A stretch of 64,000 bases of DNA from Streptomyces parvus (GCF_032121415.1 NZ_CP135079.1:4712001-4776000), one strand, 5' to 3'; shown: positions 8,746 to 17,685, counted from the first letter of the stretch. Translations and numbers: made by a program. Notes: a model not told the origin generated them from the letters alone.

Positions 8746-10197
8746 GTGACGCAGGGACCGCTGACGACGGAGGCCGGCGCGCCGGTCGCCGACAACCAGA
8801 ACAGTGAGACAGCGGGCCCCGGCGGTCCTGTTCTCGTCCAGGACCAGGCGCTGCTGGAGAAGCTCGCGCACTTCAACCGCGAGCGCATCCCGGAGCGCGT
8901 CGTGCACGCCCGCGGCGCCGGCGCGTACGGCACCTTCACGCTGACCCGCGACGTCTCGCGGTGGACCCGGGCGAAGTTCCTCTCCGAGGTCGGCAAGCAG
9001 ACCGAGACCTTCCTGCGCTTCTCGACCGTGGCGGGCAACCTCGGCTCCGCCGACGCCGTGCGCGACCCCCGCGGCTTCGCGCTGAAGTTCTACACCGAGG
9101 AGGGCAACTACGACCTCGTCGGCAACAACACCCCGGTGTTCTTCATCAAGGACGCCATCAAGTTCCCCGACTTCATCCACACCCAGAAGCGCGACCCGTA
9201 CACCGGTTCGCAGGAGGCGGACAACGTCTGGGACTTCTGGGGGCTGTCGCCCGAGTCGACGCACCAGGTGACCTGGCTCTTCGGCGACCGCGGCATCCCG
9301 GCCACGCTGCGCCACATGAACGGGTACGGCTCGCACACCTACCAGTGGAACAACGAGGCCGGCGAGGTCTTCTGGGTCAAGTACCACTTCAAGACCGACC
9401 AGGGCATCAAGAACCTCACCCAGGCCGAGGCCAACAAGCTCGCCGGTGAGGACCCCGACAGCCACCAGCGGGATCTGCGCGAGGCGATCGAGCGCGGTGA
9501 CTTCCCATCCTGGACGGTGCAGGTCCAGATCATGCCCGCGGCGGAGGCGGCGACGTACCGCTTCAACCCGTTCGACCTCACCAAGGTGTGGCCGCACGCG
9601 GACTACCCGCCGATCGAGATCGGCAAGCTGGAGCTCAACCGCAACCCCGAGAACGTCTTCGCCGAGGTCGAGCAGTCGATCTTCAGCCCCGCTCACTTCG
9701 TGCCGGGCATCGGCCCGTCCCCGGACAAGATGCTCCAGGGCCGCCTCTTCGCGTACGGCGACGCCCACCGCTACCGCGTCGGCATCAACGCCGACCACCT
9801 GCCGGTGAACCGTCCGCACGCCACCGAGGCGCGGACCAACAGCCGGGACGGCTTCCTCTACGACGGCCGGCACAGGGGCGCCAAGAACTACGAGCCCAAC
9901 AGCTTCGGCGGCCCCACCCAGACCGACCGGCCGCTGTGGCAGCCGGTCCCGGTCACCGGGGCCACCGGCAGCACCGAGGCTCCCAGCCATGCCGAGGACA
10001 ACGACTTCGTGCAGGCGGGCGACCTCTACCGGCTCTTCTCCGAGGACGAGAAGGTCCGGCTGGTCGAGAACCTCGCCGGGTTCATCGCCAAGGTCTCGCG
10101 CGACGGCATCGCCGAGCGCGCGATCGACAACTTCCGCCAGGCGGACGGCGACTTCGGCAAGCGGCTGGAAGCCGCGGTCCAGGCCCTTCGCGGCTGA
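8746..10197 (+). CDS. catA: Monofunctional haem catalase
   Basis: 483 residues from the GTG at 8746, preceded by CAGGAGG (8734-8740). This is a small-subunit clade 3 catalase. The essential distal histidine is H54 in the RVVHARGAGAYG motif, the distal asparagine lies in VGNNTPVFF, and the haem-ligating tyrosine is in RLFAYGDAHR. It decomposes hydrogen peroxide in the cytosol. Length matches the KatA group and no residue is missing. It is expected to be peroxide-induced through the divergent Fur-type repressor and its promoter-spacer operator. Confidence 0.95.
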   Translation: MTQGPLTTEAGAPVADNQNSETAGPGGPVLVQDQALLEKLAHFNRERIPERVVHARGAGAYGTFTLTRDVSRWTRAKFLSEVGKQTETFLRFSTVAGNLGSADAVRDPRGFALKFYTEEGNYDLVGNNTPVFFIKDAIKFPDFIHTQKRDPYTGSQEADNVWDFWGLSPESTHQVTWLFGDRGIPATLRHMNGYGSHTYQWNNEAGEVFWVKYHFKTDQGIKNLTQAEANKLAGEDPDSHQRDLREAIERGDFPSWTVQVQIMPAAEAATYRFNPFDLTKVWPHADYPPIEIGKLELNRNPENVFAEVEQSIFSPAHFVPGIGPSPDKMLQGRLFAYGDAHRYRVGINADHLPVNRPHATEARTNSRDGFLYDGRHRGAKNYEPNSFGGPTQTDRPLWQPVPVTGATGSTEAPSHAEDNDFVQAGDLYRLFSEDEKVRLVENLAGFIAKVSRDGIAERAIDNFRQADGDFGKRLEAAVQALRG

Positions 10198-10218
10198 CCG
10201 GACGCTTGTCGTCGACGG

Positions 10219-10250
10219 TGGGCCGGACCCCCTCGCGGGGGTCCGGCCCA
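10219..10250. terminator. Bidirectional terminator between catalase and CBS-domain gene
   Basis: TGGGCCGGACCCC and GGGGTCCGGCCCA form a perfect 13-bp stem with a 6-base loop between two convergent genes. Confidence 0.85.
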
Positions 10251-10276
10251 GCGGTCGTTTCGGCCCCCGGCAGACG

Positions 10277-10681
10277 TCAGCCTGCCGCCGCGGCGGGCGT
10301 ACGGCGACGGGCGGGCGCCCAGCAGCGGATGATGTCGCGCACCGACACGATGCCCACCGGGCCGGCGCCGTCCAGCACGATCAAGTGCCGGAACCCTCCG
10401 TGCGTCATGGCTTCCGCGGCCTCCTCCAGGGTCCAGGCCGGGGCGGCGAACACCACGTCGGTGGTGGTGTGGGCGGACGCGGTCTCCCGGTCGGGATCCA
10501 TCCCCGATCCGATCGCGTCGAGGATGTCGCGCTCGGTGATGATGCCGAGCCCGCAGGTGTCCGGGTCGTGGACGACAGCTGCCCCGATGCGCCGGGCCGA
10601 CATCAGCCGGGCCGCCTGGCGGAGCGTGTGAGTGGGGCCGATGGTGAGGACCACCGTGGTCATGGCGTCACGGACGAGCAT
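10277..10681 (-). CDS. CBS-domain pair protein
   Basis: 134 residues from the ATG at 10681. A GTG at 10693 is in frame, but its start codon directly abuts the GAGGAG ribosome-binding site, which is better spaced for the ATG. Two CBS motifs occupy most of the chain: residues about 5-60 (MTTVVLTIGPTHTLRQAARLM, AVVHD, GIITERDIL) and 75-125 (TLEEAAEAMTHGGFRHLIVLD, GIVSVRDI). Such stand-alone tandem CBS proteins bind adenosine nucleotides and act as energy sensors. Its partner is unknown. It converges on the catalase. Confidence 0.85.
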   Translation of the reverse strand: MLVRDAMTTVVLTIGPTHTLRQAARLMSARRIGAAVVHDPDTCGLGIITERDILDAIGSGMDPDRETASAHTTTDVVFAAPAWTLEEAAEAMTHGGFRHLIVLDGAGPVGIVSVRDIIRCWAPARRRTPAAAAG

Positions 10682-10712
10682 GAATCGAGCCACCTCCTCG
10701 GTGAGCCGACTC

Positions 10713-10728
10713 TGTGAGTCGATTCACA
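10713..10728. promoter_or_regulatory. Candidate operator, inverted repeat upstream of CBS-domain gene
   Basis: TGTGA (10713-10717) and TCACA (10724-10728) form an inverted repeat with a 6-bp spacer, about 30 bp upstream of the CBS gene start. A second TTCACAA follows at once. The half-sites resemble CRP-type TGTGA. No regulator is assigned. Confidence 0.3.
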
Positions 10729-10818
10729 AGTTCACAAGTGGGGGGACTCTCAGAGTTGCACCCTTGGGGCGGGTCGACAAGGGGGTGGGCGGGCGCGCGC
10801 CGGGGGCGTGTACGCAGC

Positions 10819-11619
10819 TCAGTAGCGCTGGTTGAGGTAGCCCAGCAGCTCGTCGTGGAGGAGGCCGTTCGAGGCCGCCGCGTTTCCGCCGCCCGGACCG
10901 TCCTCCCCGTCCAGCGAGGTGTACCTGCCGCCGGCCTCCTGGACGACGACCGCGGGCGCCGCCATGTCCCACAGCGAGAGTTCCGGCTCCGCGCAGATGT
11001 CCACGGAACCCTCGGCGACCATCATGTACGGCCAGAAGTCCCCGTAACCCCGCGTCCGCCAGCAGGCCCGGGTGAGGTCCAGGAGGCCGTCGAGGCGGCC
11101 CTGCTCCTCCCAGCCCGACAGCGAGGAGAACGCGAACGAGGCGTCCGCGATCCGCCCCACCTTCGACACGTGCATCCGGGTCGCGGAGGTGAGGCTGCGG
11201 CCGGTGTACGCGCCCGCGCCCTTCGCCGCCCACCAGCGCCGGTTCAGCGCGGGCGCGGAGACCACGCCGACCACCGGCCGGAAGCCCTCGTCACCCGCCT
11301 CCATCAGCGAGATCAGCGTCGCCCACACCGGCACCCCGCGCACGTAGTTCTTGGTGCCGTCGATCGGGTCGATCACCCAGCGCCGCGGACCGGAGCCCTC
11401 GACCCCGTACTCCTCGCCCAGGATCGCGTCCCTCGGGCGGGCCCGATGCAGATGGCCCCGGATCAGCTCCTCGGCGGCCTTGTCGGCCTCGCTCACCGGA
11501 GTCATGTCCGGCTTGGTCTCCACCTTCAGGTCGAGAGCCTTGAACCGGTCCATCGTCGCGGCGTCGGCGGCGTCCGCCAGTACGTGGGCGAGGCGCAGAT
11601 CATCGTGGTAGTCGGGCAT
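10819..11619 (-). CDS. hisN: Histidinol-phosphate phosphatase (inositol monophosphatase family)
   Basis: 266 residues. This is an IMPase-fold Mg2+-dependent phosphatase. The metal site GEEYG lies at about residue 67, the signature WVIDPIDGTKNYVRG at about 81-95, and the C-terminal WDMAAPAVVVQEAGG at about 218-232. The S. coelicolor orthologue in the same neighbourhood was shown to be the missing histidinol-phosphatase of histidine biosynthesis, so I carry that assignment over. A broader inositol-phosphatase activity cannot be excluded from sequence. It is monocistronic and divergent from the TetR gene. Confidence 0.85.
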   Translation of the reverse strand: MPDYHDDLRLAHVLADAADAATMDRFKALDLKVETKPDMTPVSEADKAAEELIRGHLHRARPRDAILGEEYGVEGSGPRRWVIDPIDGTKNYVRGVPVWATLISLMEAGDEGFRPVVGVVSAPALNRRWWAAKGAGAYTGRSLTSATRMHVSKVGRIADASFAFSSLSGWEEQGRLDGLLDLTRACWRTRGYGDFWPYMMVAEGSVDICAEPELSLWDMAAPAVVVQEAGGRYTSLDGEDGPGGGNAAASNGLLHDELLGYLNQRY

Positions 11620-11741
11620 GCCGCCACAGTATCCAGCGCCGCCGGACGCGGGCCACAGCGCCCCTGTTGCCCGGAACCCTTGACAGCCCCCGGGGGCGCG
11701 TCAACCCTGAACGGCAGGATCCCGGGGCGGGGGAGGCGACG

Positions 11742-12383
11742 ATGCCGACAGCGCGGCAGGCCCTGCTGGACGCCGCCCTCCGGGCCCTGGCCGACCGGCC
11801 CTGGCGCGCCGTGCGCATGGCCGACGTCGCCACCCTGGCCGATGTCTCGCGCCAGACCCTCTACAACGAGTTCGGCACCAAGGGCGGACTGGCCGGGGCC
11901 CTTCTGCGAGGGGCCGCCGAGGGCTATCTCGCCGGGGTCGACCGCGCCCTGACCGCCCCCGCGCCCGATCGTCCGGCCGCCGTCGCGCTCTGGACCCTGC
12001 GGGCCGCCCGCCAGGACGCGCTGGTCAGGGCGCTGCTCACGGGGCACTGGGCGGAGGGGCTGCCCCACCCGGACCGGCGGCCGGGATCCCGGGGGCGTAC
12101 GGGCGGGAAGCCGCCGCCGGAGCCCGACGAACTGCTCGCGCTGGTACGGGACCGGATGGCGGCGGCGTCGCCCGGGGTCGCCGCCGACCGCTGCGAGATC
12201 GTCCTGCGCCTCGCGCTGTCCTGCGTGACCGTTCCGGTGCCGGGCGACGACGCCGCGGACAGCCGCGCGCTCCGACTCGTCCGGGAGGCGGCGCGGCCGG
12301 CGGTCCGGGAGGGGCCCGCGGTTCGGGAGCGGGCGGGGCTCAGTGGGCCGACCCGGAGAGCTGGAGGCCGATCACACCGATGA
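11742..12383 (+). CDS. TetR/AcrR-family transcriptional regulator
   Basis: 213 residues from the ATG at 11742 (GGGAGG at 11731-11736; the longer frame from 11667 lacks this site). The N-terminal TetR HTH covers residues 4-50: RQALLDAALRALADRPW, then the recognition part TLADVSRQTLYNEFGTKGGL. The C-terminal ligand domain is divergent and Pro/Arg-rich. Its 3' end overlaps the convergent SMR transporter gene by 44 bp. Control of that transporter is plausible but unproven. Confidence 0.85.
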   Translation: MPTARQALLDAALRALADRPWRAVRMADVATLADVSRQTLYNEFGTKGGLAGALLRGAAEGYLAGVDRALTAPAPDRPAAVALWTLRAARQDALVRALLTGHWAEGLPHPDRRPGSRGRTGGKPPPEPDELLALVRDRMAAASPGVAADRCEIVLRLALSCVTVPVPGDDAADSRALRLVREAARPAVREGPAVRERAGLSGPTRRAGGRSHR

Positions 12384-12663
12384 TCACGAGGGAGATCGAC
12401 ACCAGCTTCAGGGTGGAGACCACGTCGCCGAGGAAGATCATGCCGTAGATCGCGGTCCCGGCCGCGCCGATCCCGGTCCACACCGCGTACGCCGGGCCGA
12501 CGTCCAGTTTCCGCAGCGCCAGGGTCAGGAGCCCGAAGCTGCCGAGCGCGAAGACGGCGAACGCGATCGTCGGCCAGAGCCGGGTGAATCCGTGCGAGAG
12601 CTTCAGACACACGGCGAAGCCGGTCTCCAGCAGTCCTGCGACCACGACCAGCAGCCACGCCAT
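12340..12663 (-). CDS. Small multidrug resistance (SMR) family transporter
   Basis: 107 residues from the ATG at 12663 with a GGGAGG ribosome-binding site. Four transmembrane helices span almost the whole protein: MAWLLVVVAGLLETGFAV, LWPTIAFAVFALGSFGLLTLAL, AYAVWTGIGAAGTAIYGMIF and LVSISLVIIGVIGLQL. The essential helix-1 glutamate is E14 in GLLETGF. It is either an EmrE/QacE drug-proton antiporter or a SugE/Gdx guanidinium exporter. I could not recognise a guanidine riboswitch upstream. It acts as a dimer in the membrane. Confidence 0.88.
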   Translation of the reverse strand: MAWLLVVVAGLLETGFAVCLKLSHGFTRLWPTIAFAVFALGSFGLLTLALRKLDVGPAYAVWTGIGAAGTAIYGMIFLGDVVSTLKLVSISLVIIGVIGLQLSGSAH

Positions 12664-12804
12664 CGTCAGTTGCCTCCCGCATAGGTGACGGCTTCGTCCC
12701 ACTCGGTGCGATTATGCCTTCACCGGTCGTTGAAGTCGGCAAACATGCCCGGGCGCCGTGGCCGATTCCGCTCGGTACGGTCCGTGCGGGAGGCTCTGGC
12801 TCCG

Positions 12805-13821
12805 TCAGTCGCCCTCGCGCCTCTCGCGGGTGGCGAGGAGCCGGCGCAGGGAGTCCAGCCGCGCCGGGTCGGCGTGCCCCTCGGCCACCCAGGCGTCCAG
12901 TGCGCATTCGGGCTGGTCCGCGTCGTGGGTGCAGCCACGCGGGCACTCCTCGGTGCCCGGCACCAGGTCCGGGAAGGCGTTGATGACGCGCGACGGGTCG
13001 ACGTGGTGCAGCCCGAAGGAGCGCACGCCCGGGGTGTCGACCACCCAGCCCCGGTCGCCGGGCAGCGGCAGCGCGAGGGCCGAGGTGGTCGTGTGCCGGC
13101 CCCGGCCGGTGACGGCGTTGACGTTGCCCGTGGTCCGCCGCCGGTCCTTCGGAACCAGGGCGTTGACCAGCGTCGTCTTGCCGACCCCGGAGTGCCCGAC
13201 GAAGGCGGTGACCTTGCCCTCCAGCAGCTCGCGCACCCGCTCCGCCGCGTCGCCGTCCTCCAGCTCCTCGCGGCTGGTCACGATGTACGGGACGCCGAGC
13301 GGGGTGTACGCCTCCAGCAGCTTGTCCGGCGACGCCAGGTCGGACTTGGTCAGCACGAGCAGCGGGGTGAGCCCGCCGTCGTACGCCGCCACCAGACAGC
13401 GGTCGATCATGCGCGGGCGGGGCTCCGGGTCGGCCAGCGCGGTGACGATCGCCAGCTGGTCGGCGTTGGCGACGACCACGCGCTCGTACGGATCGTCGTC
13501 GTCGGCGGTGCGGCGCAGCACCGTACGGCGCGGGGCGATGCGCACGATCCGGGCCAGGGTGTCCTTCTCGCCGGAGAGGTCACCGACGATGGAGACGGTG
13601 TCGCCCACCACGGCGGCCTTGCGCCCCAGCTCGCGGGCTTTCATCGCGACCACGGTCCGGCCGTCGACGAGGCAGGTGAGCCGGCCCCGGTCGACGGTGA
13701 GGACCATCCCGTCCTCGGCGTCCTCGTGCTTGGGCCGGATGTGCGTGCGCGGCCGGTTGCCCTTGCGGTTGGGGCGGACGCGGATGTCGTCCTCGTCGGG
13801 GTTCTTCCCGTAGCGGCGCAT
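12805..13821 (-). CDS. rsgA: Ribosome small-subunit-dependent GTPase A
   Basis: 338 residues. This is a circularly permuted GTPase with G4 (LTKSD) before G1 (GHSGVGKTTL, about residues 207-216) and G3 (DTPG). An N-terminal OB-fold is at about 35-95. The C-terminal zinc site is C-x4-C-x1-H-x6-C (in ECPRGCTHDADQPECAL). RsgA assists late 30S subunit maturation. The start lies 3 bp after the aroA stop, so the two are co-transcribed. No anomalies. Confidence 0.93.
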   Translation of the reverse strand: MRRYGKNPDEDDIRVRPNRKGNRPRTHIRPKHEDAEDGMVLTVDRGRLTCLVDGRTVVAMKARELGRKAAVVGDTVSIVGDLSGEKDTLARIVRIAPRRTVLRRTADDDDPYERVVVANADQLAIVTALADPEPRPRMIDRCLVAAYDGGLTPLLVLTKSDLASPDKLLEAYTPLGVPYIVTSREELEDGDAAERVRELLEGKVTAFVGHSGVGKTTLVNALVPKDRRRTTGNVNAVTGRGRHTTTSALALPLPGDRGWVVDTPGVRSFGLHHVDPSRVINAFPDLVPGTEECPRGCTHDADQPECALDAWVAEGHADPARLDSLRRLLATRERREGD

Positions 13822-13824
13822 GAT

Positions 13825-15183
13825 CTAGATCCCGAGCATCCCGGTCCACATGTCCGGGAAGTCCGGCAGGGTCTTGGCGGTCGTGCCCACGTTCTCGATC
13901 TCCACGCCCTTCACCGCCAGGCCGATGATCGCCCCGGCGGTGGCCATGCGGTGGTCGTCGTAGGTGTGGAATACGCCGCCGTGCAGCGGGCGCGGGCGGA
14001 TGTGCAGCCCGTCGGCGGTCTCGGTGACATCGCCGCCCAGCTCGTTGATCTCCTTGGTCAGCGCCGCCAGCCGGTCCGTCTCGTGCAGCCGCAGATGGGC
14101 GACGCCGCTCAGCGTGGAGGGGGAGTCGGCCAGGGCGGCGACCGCCGCGATGCCCGGGGTCAGCTCGCCGACCTCGCCGAGGTCCACGTCGATGCCGTGG
14201 ATCCGGCCCGTACCGGTGAAGGCCAGTCCGCGTTCGGTCAGCTCGCAGGAGCCGCCCATCGCGGTGAAGATCTCGCGCAGCGCGTCGCCCGGCTGGGTGG
14301 TGCGCTCGGGCCAGTCCGGGATCGTGACCCGGCCGCCGGTCACCAGGGCCGCGGCCAGGAACGGCTGGGCGTTGGAGAGGTCCGGTTCGATCGTCAGGTC
14401 CCGGCCGAGCAGGGCGGAGGGGGAGACCCGCCAGACGTTGGGCTCACCGCCCGTCTCCGGCTCGTCCACCTGGGCGCCGACGGCCCGCAGCATGTCGACG
14501 GTCATCCGGATGTGCGGCATCGAGGGGAGCACGGCGCCGGTGTGCCGGACCTCCACGCCCTGGTTGAACCGCGGCGCCGACAGCAGCAGTGCCGAGACGA
14601 ACTGCGAGGACGACGAGGCGTCGATCGAGACCGGGCCGCCCACCAGCGCCCCGCCGCCGTGCACGGTCAGCGGCAGCGCGCCGCGCCCGTCGTCGTCGAT
14701 CCGCGCGCCGAGCGCCCGCAGGCCCTCGATCACCCCGGTCAGCGGGCGCTCGTAGGAGCGGGGGTCGCCGTCGAAGCGGATCGGGCCGTCGGCGAGCGTG
14801 GCGACGGGCGGCAGGAAGCGCATGACCGTGCCCGCGTTGCCGACGTCGACCGTGGCCGGGCCGTGCAGTCCCGCCGGGATGACCCGCCAGGCCTCGCCCG
14901 AGCTGTCCGGGGAGGCCGCGGCGGACGGGCTGCTCGCGGACGAGGAGGAGACGGTCTCCTCGATGCCGACGCCCATGGCGCGCAGCGCGTCGGCCATGAG
15001 CAGGGTGTCGCGGGAGCGCAGCGGGCGGCGCAGCCAGCCCGGCTCGGCGGCCAGCGAGGCCAGCACGAGCGCGCGGTTGGTGACCGATTTCGATCCGGGC
15101 ACGGTGACGGTCGCGTCGACGGCCCCGCTCGCATGAGGGGCGGGCCAGAGGGCGGGCTGCACGGAACTCTCGGTCATGGCCAT
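13825..15183 (-). CDS. aroA: 3-phosphoshikimate 1-carboxyvinyltransferase (EPSP synthase)
   Basis: 452 residues from the ATG at 15183; a second ATG at 15177 is equally likely. It transfers enolpyruvyl from PEP to shikimate-3-phosphate in aromatic amino-acid synthesis. The N-terminal substrate loop GSKSVTNRALVLASLA is present, as are GNAGTVMRFLPP, the SSSSQFVSALLL segment, and the C-terminal HETDRLAALTKEINELG and DDHRMATAGA. A Ser/Ala-rich insertion (about residues 80-102, SSSSASSPSAAASPDSS) is a lineage-specific surface loop. It is first gene of the aroA-rsgA operon. Confidence 0.95.
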   Translation of the reverse strand: MAMTESSVQPALWPAPHASGAVDATVTVPGSKSVTNRALVLASLAAEPGWLRRPLRSRDTLLMADALRAMGVGIEETVSSSSASSPSAAASPDSSGEAWRVIPAGLHGPATVDVGNAGTVMRFLPPVATLADGPIRFDGDPRSYERPLTGVIEGLRALGARIDDDGRGALPLTVHGGGALVGGPVSIDASSSSQFVSALLLSAPRFNQGVEVRHTGAVLPSMPHIRMTVDMLRAVGAQVDEPETGGEPNVWRVSPSALLGRDLTIEPDLSNAQPFLAAALVTGGRVTIPDWPERTTQPGDALREIFTAMGGSCELTERGLAFTGTGRIHGIDVDLGEVGELTPGIAAVAALADSPSTLSGVAHLRLHETDRLAALTKEINELGGDVTETADGLHIRPRPLHGGVFHTYDDHRMATAGAIIGLAVKGVEIENVGTTAKTLPDFPDMWTGMLGI

Positions 15184-15280
15184 CACTTTAGTGGCTTTAC
15201 GCCGACCTGGATCCTGGCCAAAAGGGCGTAAACCGTCCCGTGATCCGAGAGTGGTCCGCACCGGAGGGGCCACCCCGGCC

Positions 15281-15994
15281 TCACCAGCCCAGCAGCCACC
15301 GCCCGCCGCCGATCAGCGAGCACAGCGACACCGCGTGGAAGAGGAACAGCCACAGCACCGCCGGGGCGTGCGTGAGCCGGGCCAGCTGGTCCGCGTCGGA
15401 GTCCGGGGCGCCGCCGTGCCGCCGCTTGGACTGGAGCTCGAACGGCGGCCGCACCCCGCCCAGCAGCAGGAACCACACCACCACGTACGCGAACGCCGAC
15501 TGCACGTCCGACGAGGCCAGCCAGGACACCAGGAGGAACGTGGTGCCGGTCAGGATGACGGTGAGGGCCCCGTACACATTGCGGATCATCACCAGCATCA
15601 CCGCGAGCAGGGCCGTCGCCACCCACAGCAGGAGAGTGATCCTGCCGTTCGTCAGCAGCCAGGCGCCGCCCAGGCCCAGCAGGGACGGGGCCGTGTAGCC
15701 CGCCGCCGCCGTGAGGATCATGCCGATCCCCGTCGGCTTGCCGCGGCTCACGGTCAGCCCGCTGGTGTCCGAGTGCAGCCGGATGCCGGAGAGCTGCCGC
15801 CCGGTGAGCAGGGCCACCAGACCGTGGCCGCCCTCGTGCGCGATGGTGATCGTGTTGCGGGCGAGGCGCCATATCGGGTTCGGTACGACCGCGATGAGCC
15901 CGAGCGTGGCCGTCACCACCACCAGCCACTGCTCGGGAGCGGGCTGGGTGCCGGTCACGCGATCCCACAGATCGCCCAATTCGGTGCTGTTCAT
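15281..15994 (-). CDS. M50-family membrane metalloprotease
   Basis: 237 residues from the ATG at 15994. The zinc-binding HEGGH motif is at residues 53-57, inside the first transmembrane region. About five to six hydrophobic helices follow (for example ITLLLWVATALLAVMLVMI and FAYVVVWFLLLGGV). This M50B-type intramembrane peptidase layout is common in actinobacteria with no assigned substrate. It is divergent from the SRAP gene with a 53-bp gap. Confidence 0.85.
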   Translation of the reverse strand: MNSTELGDLWDRVTGTQPAPEQWLVVVTATLGLIAVVPNPIWRLARNTITIAHEGGHGLVALLTGRQLSGIRLHSDTSGLTVSRGKPTGIGMILTAAAGYTAPSLLGLGGAWLLTNGRITLLLWVATALLAVMLVMIRNVYGALTVILTGTTFLLVSWLASSDVQSAFAYVVVWFLLLGGVRPPFELQSKRRHGGAPDSDADQLARLTHAPAVLWLFLFHAVSLCSLIGGGRWLLGW

Positions 15995-16047
15995 TGGCCG
16001 GGCGACTCCTTGCGGTCGGTGGGGGCGGTCGTGGCAGTCTGGCACTC

Positions 16048-16863
16048 ATGTGCGGACGGTATGCAGCGAGTCGGAAGCCCGAGGACCTGACCGGACTCTT
16101 CGGCGTCGAGAAGTGGGAGCCCACCGAGACCCTGGAGCCGGACTGGAACGTGGCGCCGACCAAAGAGGTCTACGCGGTTCTGGAGCGTCCCGTCAAAGAC
16201 GCGGACGACCAGCGTCCGGTTCGCCAGCTGCGCGCCCTGAAATGGGGACTCGTACCGTCCTGGTCCAAGACCCCCGACGGTGCCGCCCGGATGATCAACG
16301 CCCGCGCGGAGACCGTGCACGAGAAGCCCTCCTTCCGCCGTGCCTTCGCCCAGCGCCGCTGCATCCTGCCCGCCGACGGCTACTACGAGTGGGTCACCGG
16401 CGCGGAGGAGCGGCAGCAGGAGGAGAAGAAGGGCAAGAAGCGGCCCCGCAAGCAGCCGTACTTCGTCACACCCGCCGACGGCTCCGTCTTCGCGATGGCC
16501 GGGCTGTACGAGTTCTGGCGCGACACGACCCTGCCCGGCGACCACGAGAACGCCTGGTGGGTGACGTGCTCGGTGATCACCACCGAGGCGGAGACCACGC
16601 CGCTCGCCGTCGCCCCCGCCGAGGGGCCCGGCGCGCTCGCCGACATCCACCCCCGGATGCCGCTGATGCTCACCCCGGACCGCTGGGACGCCTGGCTGGA
16701 CCCCTCGCGCACCGGTGAGGACGAGCTCCGGGCCCTGCTGGAGCCGCCGCCCGGCGGGCTGATGCGCGCCTACCCGGTGGCCACCGCCGTCAGCAACGTC
16801 CGCAACAACGGGCCCGAACTGCTGGAGGAGCTGGCGGCGCCGGAGGAGTCCACGCTGTTCTGA
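16048..16863 (+). CDS. SRAP-domain (HMCES/YedK) abasic-site DNA-protein crosslink protein
   Basis: 271 residues from the ATG at 16048. The start is fixed by the family rule that Cys2 must become N-terminal after Met removal (MCGRYA). C2 forms a thiazolidine link with abasic sites in single-stranded DNA. Other conserved blocks are NARAETVHEKPSFRRAF, RRCILPADGYYEW with the catalytic glutamate, and the HPRMPLML histidine. A Lys/Glu-rich insert lies at about residues 118-134. The last codons take part in a short tandem duplication with the following intergenic DNA. Confidence 0.92.
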   Translation: MCGRYAASRKPEDLTGLFGVEKWEPTETLEPDWNVAPTKEVYAVLERPVKDADDQRPVRQLRALKWGLVPSWSKTPDGAARMINARAETVHEKPSFRRAFAQRRCILPADGYYEWVTGAEERQQEEKKGKKRPRKQPYFVTPADGSVFAMAGLYEFWRDTTLPGDHENAWWVTCSVITTEAETTPLAVAPAEGPGALADIHPRMPLMLTPDRWDAWLDPSRTGEDELRALLEPPPGGLMRAYPVATAVSNVRNNGPELLEELAAPEESTLF

Positions 16864-16902
16864 GGTGCGCGGGGGAGTCCACGCTGTTCGGGGGCGTGCG
16901 CG
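16845..16902 (+). repeat. Imperfect 29-bp tandem duplication over the SRAP stop codon
   Basis: GGAGTCCACGCTGTTC occurs at 16845-16860, at the 3' end of the SRAP gene, and again at 16874-16889. Both copies are followed by a similar GTGCGCGGGGGAG stretch. The unit has duplicated so that the second copy lies just past the stop codon. Confidence 0.7.
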
Positions 16903-16917
16903 GGGGAGGATGGCGCG

Positions 16918-17559
16918 GTGAGCCGTCAACCACGTACGCAGAACGTCACCACCGACGCCGGTGAGGCCCGGATCACCTGGGTCCCCGCCTCCGCACCCCG
17001 CCGCGTGCTCGCCGTGAGCCACGGGGCGGGCGGCGGGATCGAGGCCCGCGACCTGAAGGCGCTGGCCGCCGCCCTGCCCGGACAGGGCGTCACCGTCGCC
17101 CTGGTGGAGCAGCCCTGGCGGGTGGCGGGCAAGAAGGTCGCACCCGCCCCGAAGACCCTGGACACCGGGTGGCGCGGACTGTGGCCCGCCCTTGCCGCCC
17201 CCGGGCTCCCCGTCATCGCCGGAGGCCGCAGCGCCGGGGCCCGCGTCGCCTGCCGGACCGCCACCGAACTGGGCGCGGCGGCCGTCCTCGCGCTCAGCTT
17301 CCCGCTGCACCCCCCGGGCAAGCCGGAGAAGTCCCGCGCCGACGAACTCCTCGGCACCGGCGTGCCCACGCTGGTCGTGCAGGGCGGCAACGACCCGTTC
17401 GGCAAGCCCGGCGAATTCCCGCCCGGCTCGTACACGCTGGCCGAAGTGCCCCACGGCGACCACGGGTTCGCGGTGCCGAAGAGGTCCGGCCTGACCGAGG
17501 AACAGGCGATGGGCATCCTCACCCGAGCGGTAACCGGGTGGCTCACGTCACTCGGATGA
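16918..17559 (+). CDS. Alpha/beta hydrolase, KANL3/Tex30-like
   Basis: 213 residues from the GTG at 16918. The alpha/beta-hydrolase nucleophile elbow is GGRSAGARVA at about residues 101-110. The acid is probably in VVQGGNDPFG, and the histidine in VPHGDHGFAV. There is no lid domain. The SHGAGGGIEA oxyanion region is typical of the Tex30/KANL3 family. The substrate is unknown. It ends 125 bp upstream of sigR on the same strand, but sigR has its own promoter. Confidence 0.82.
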   Translation: MSRQPRTQNVTTDAGEARITWVPASAPRRVLAVSHGAGGGIEARDLKALAAALPGQGVTVALVEQPWRVAGKKVAPAPKTLDTGWRGLWPALAAPGLPVIAGGRSAGARVACRTATELGAAAVLALSFPLHPPGKPEKSRADELLGTGVPTLVVQGGNDPFGKPGEFPPGSYTLAEVPHGDHGFAVPKRSGLTEEQAMGILTRAVTGWLTSLG

Positions 17560-17608
17560 CCCAGTGCCCACCGGCCGGCACGGCCGTCGCACGCGTGTCA
17601 GCGGCCCC

Positions 17609-17635
17609 GGGAATGCTCCGCGCCGGGGCGCTGTT
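17609..17635 (+). promoter_or_regulatory. sigR autoregulatory promoter (sigma-R dependent, sigRp2 type)
   Basis: GGGAAT at 17609-17614 and GTT at 17633-17635 are exactly 18 bp apart, counting from GGAAT. This is the sigma-R consensus GGAAT-N18-GTT. A start near 17641 would leave about 45 bases of leader before the ATG at 17686, so this promoter drives the long sigR' form. It matches the known thiol-stress positive feedback of the S. coelicolor locus. Confidence 0.9.
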
Positions 17636-17685
17636 GTTCGGGACGTCGGTACAACAACGTCGTACGTGGAGAGGGAGTCCGTCGC

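Noticed and set aside
12664..12760. Possible guanidine riboswitch before the SMR transporter
   Set aside because: A GGGACGA string is present, but I cannot build the conserved paired elements of the guanidine-I, -II or -III classes around it.
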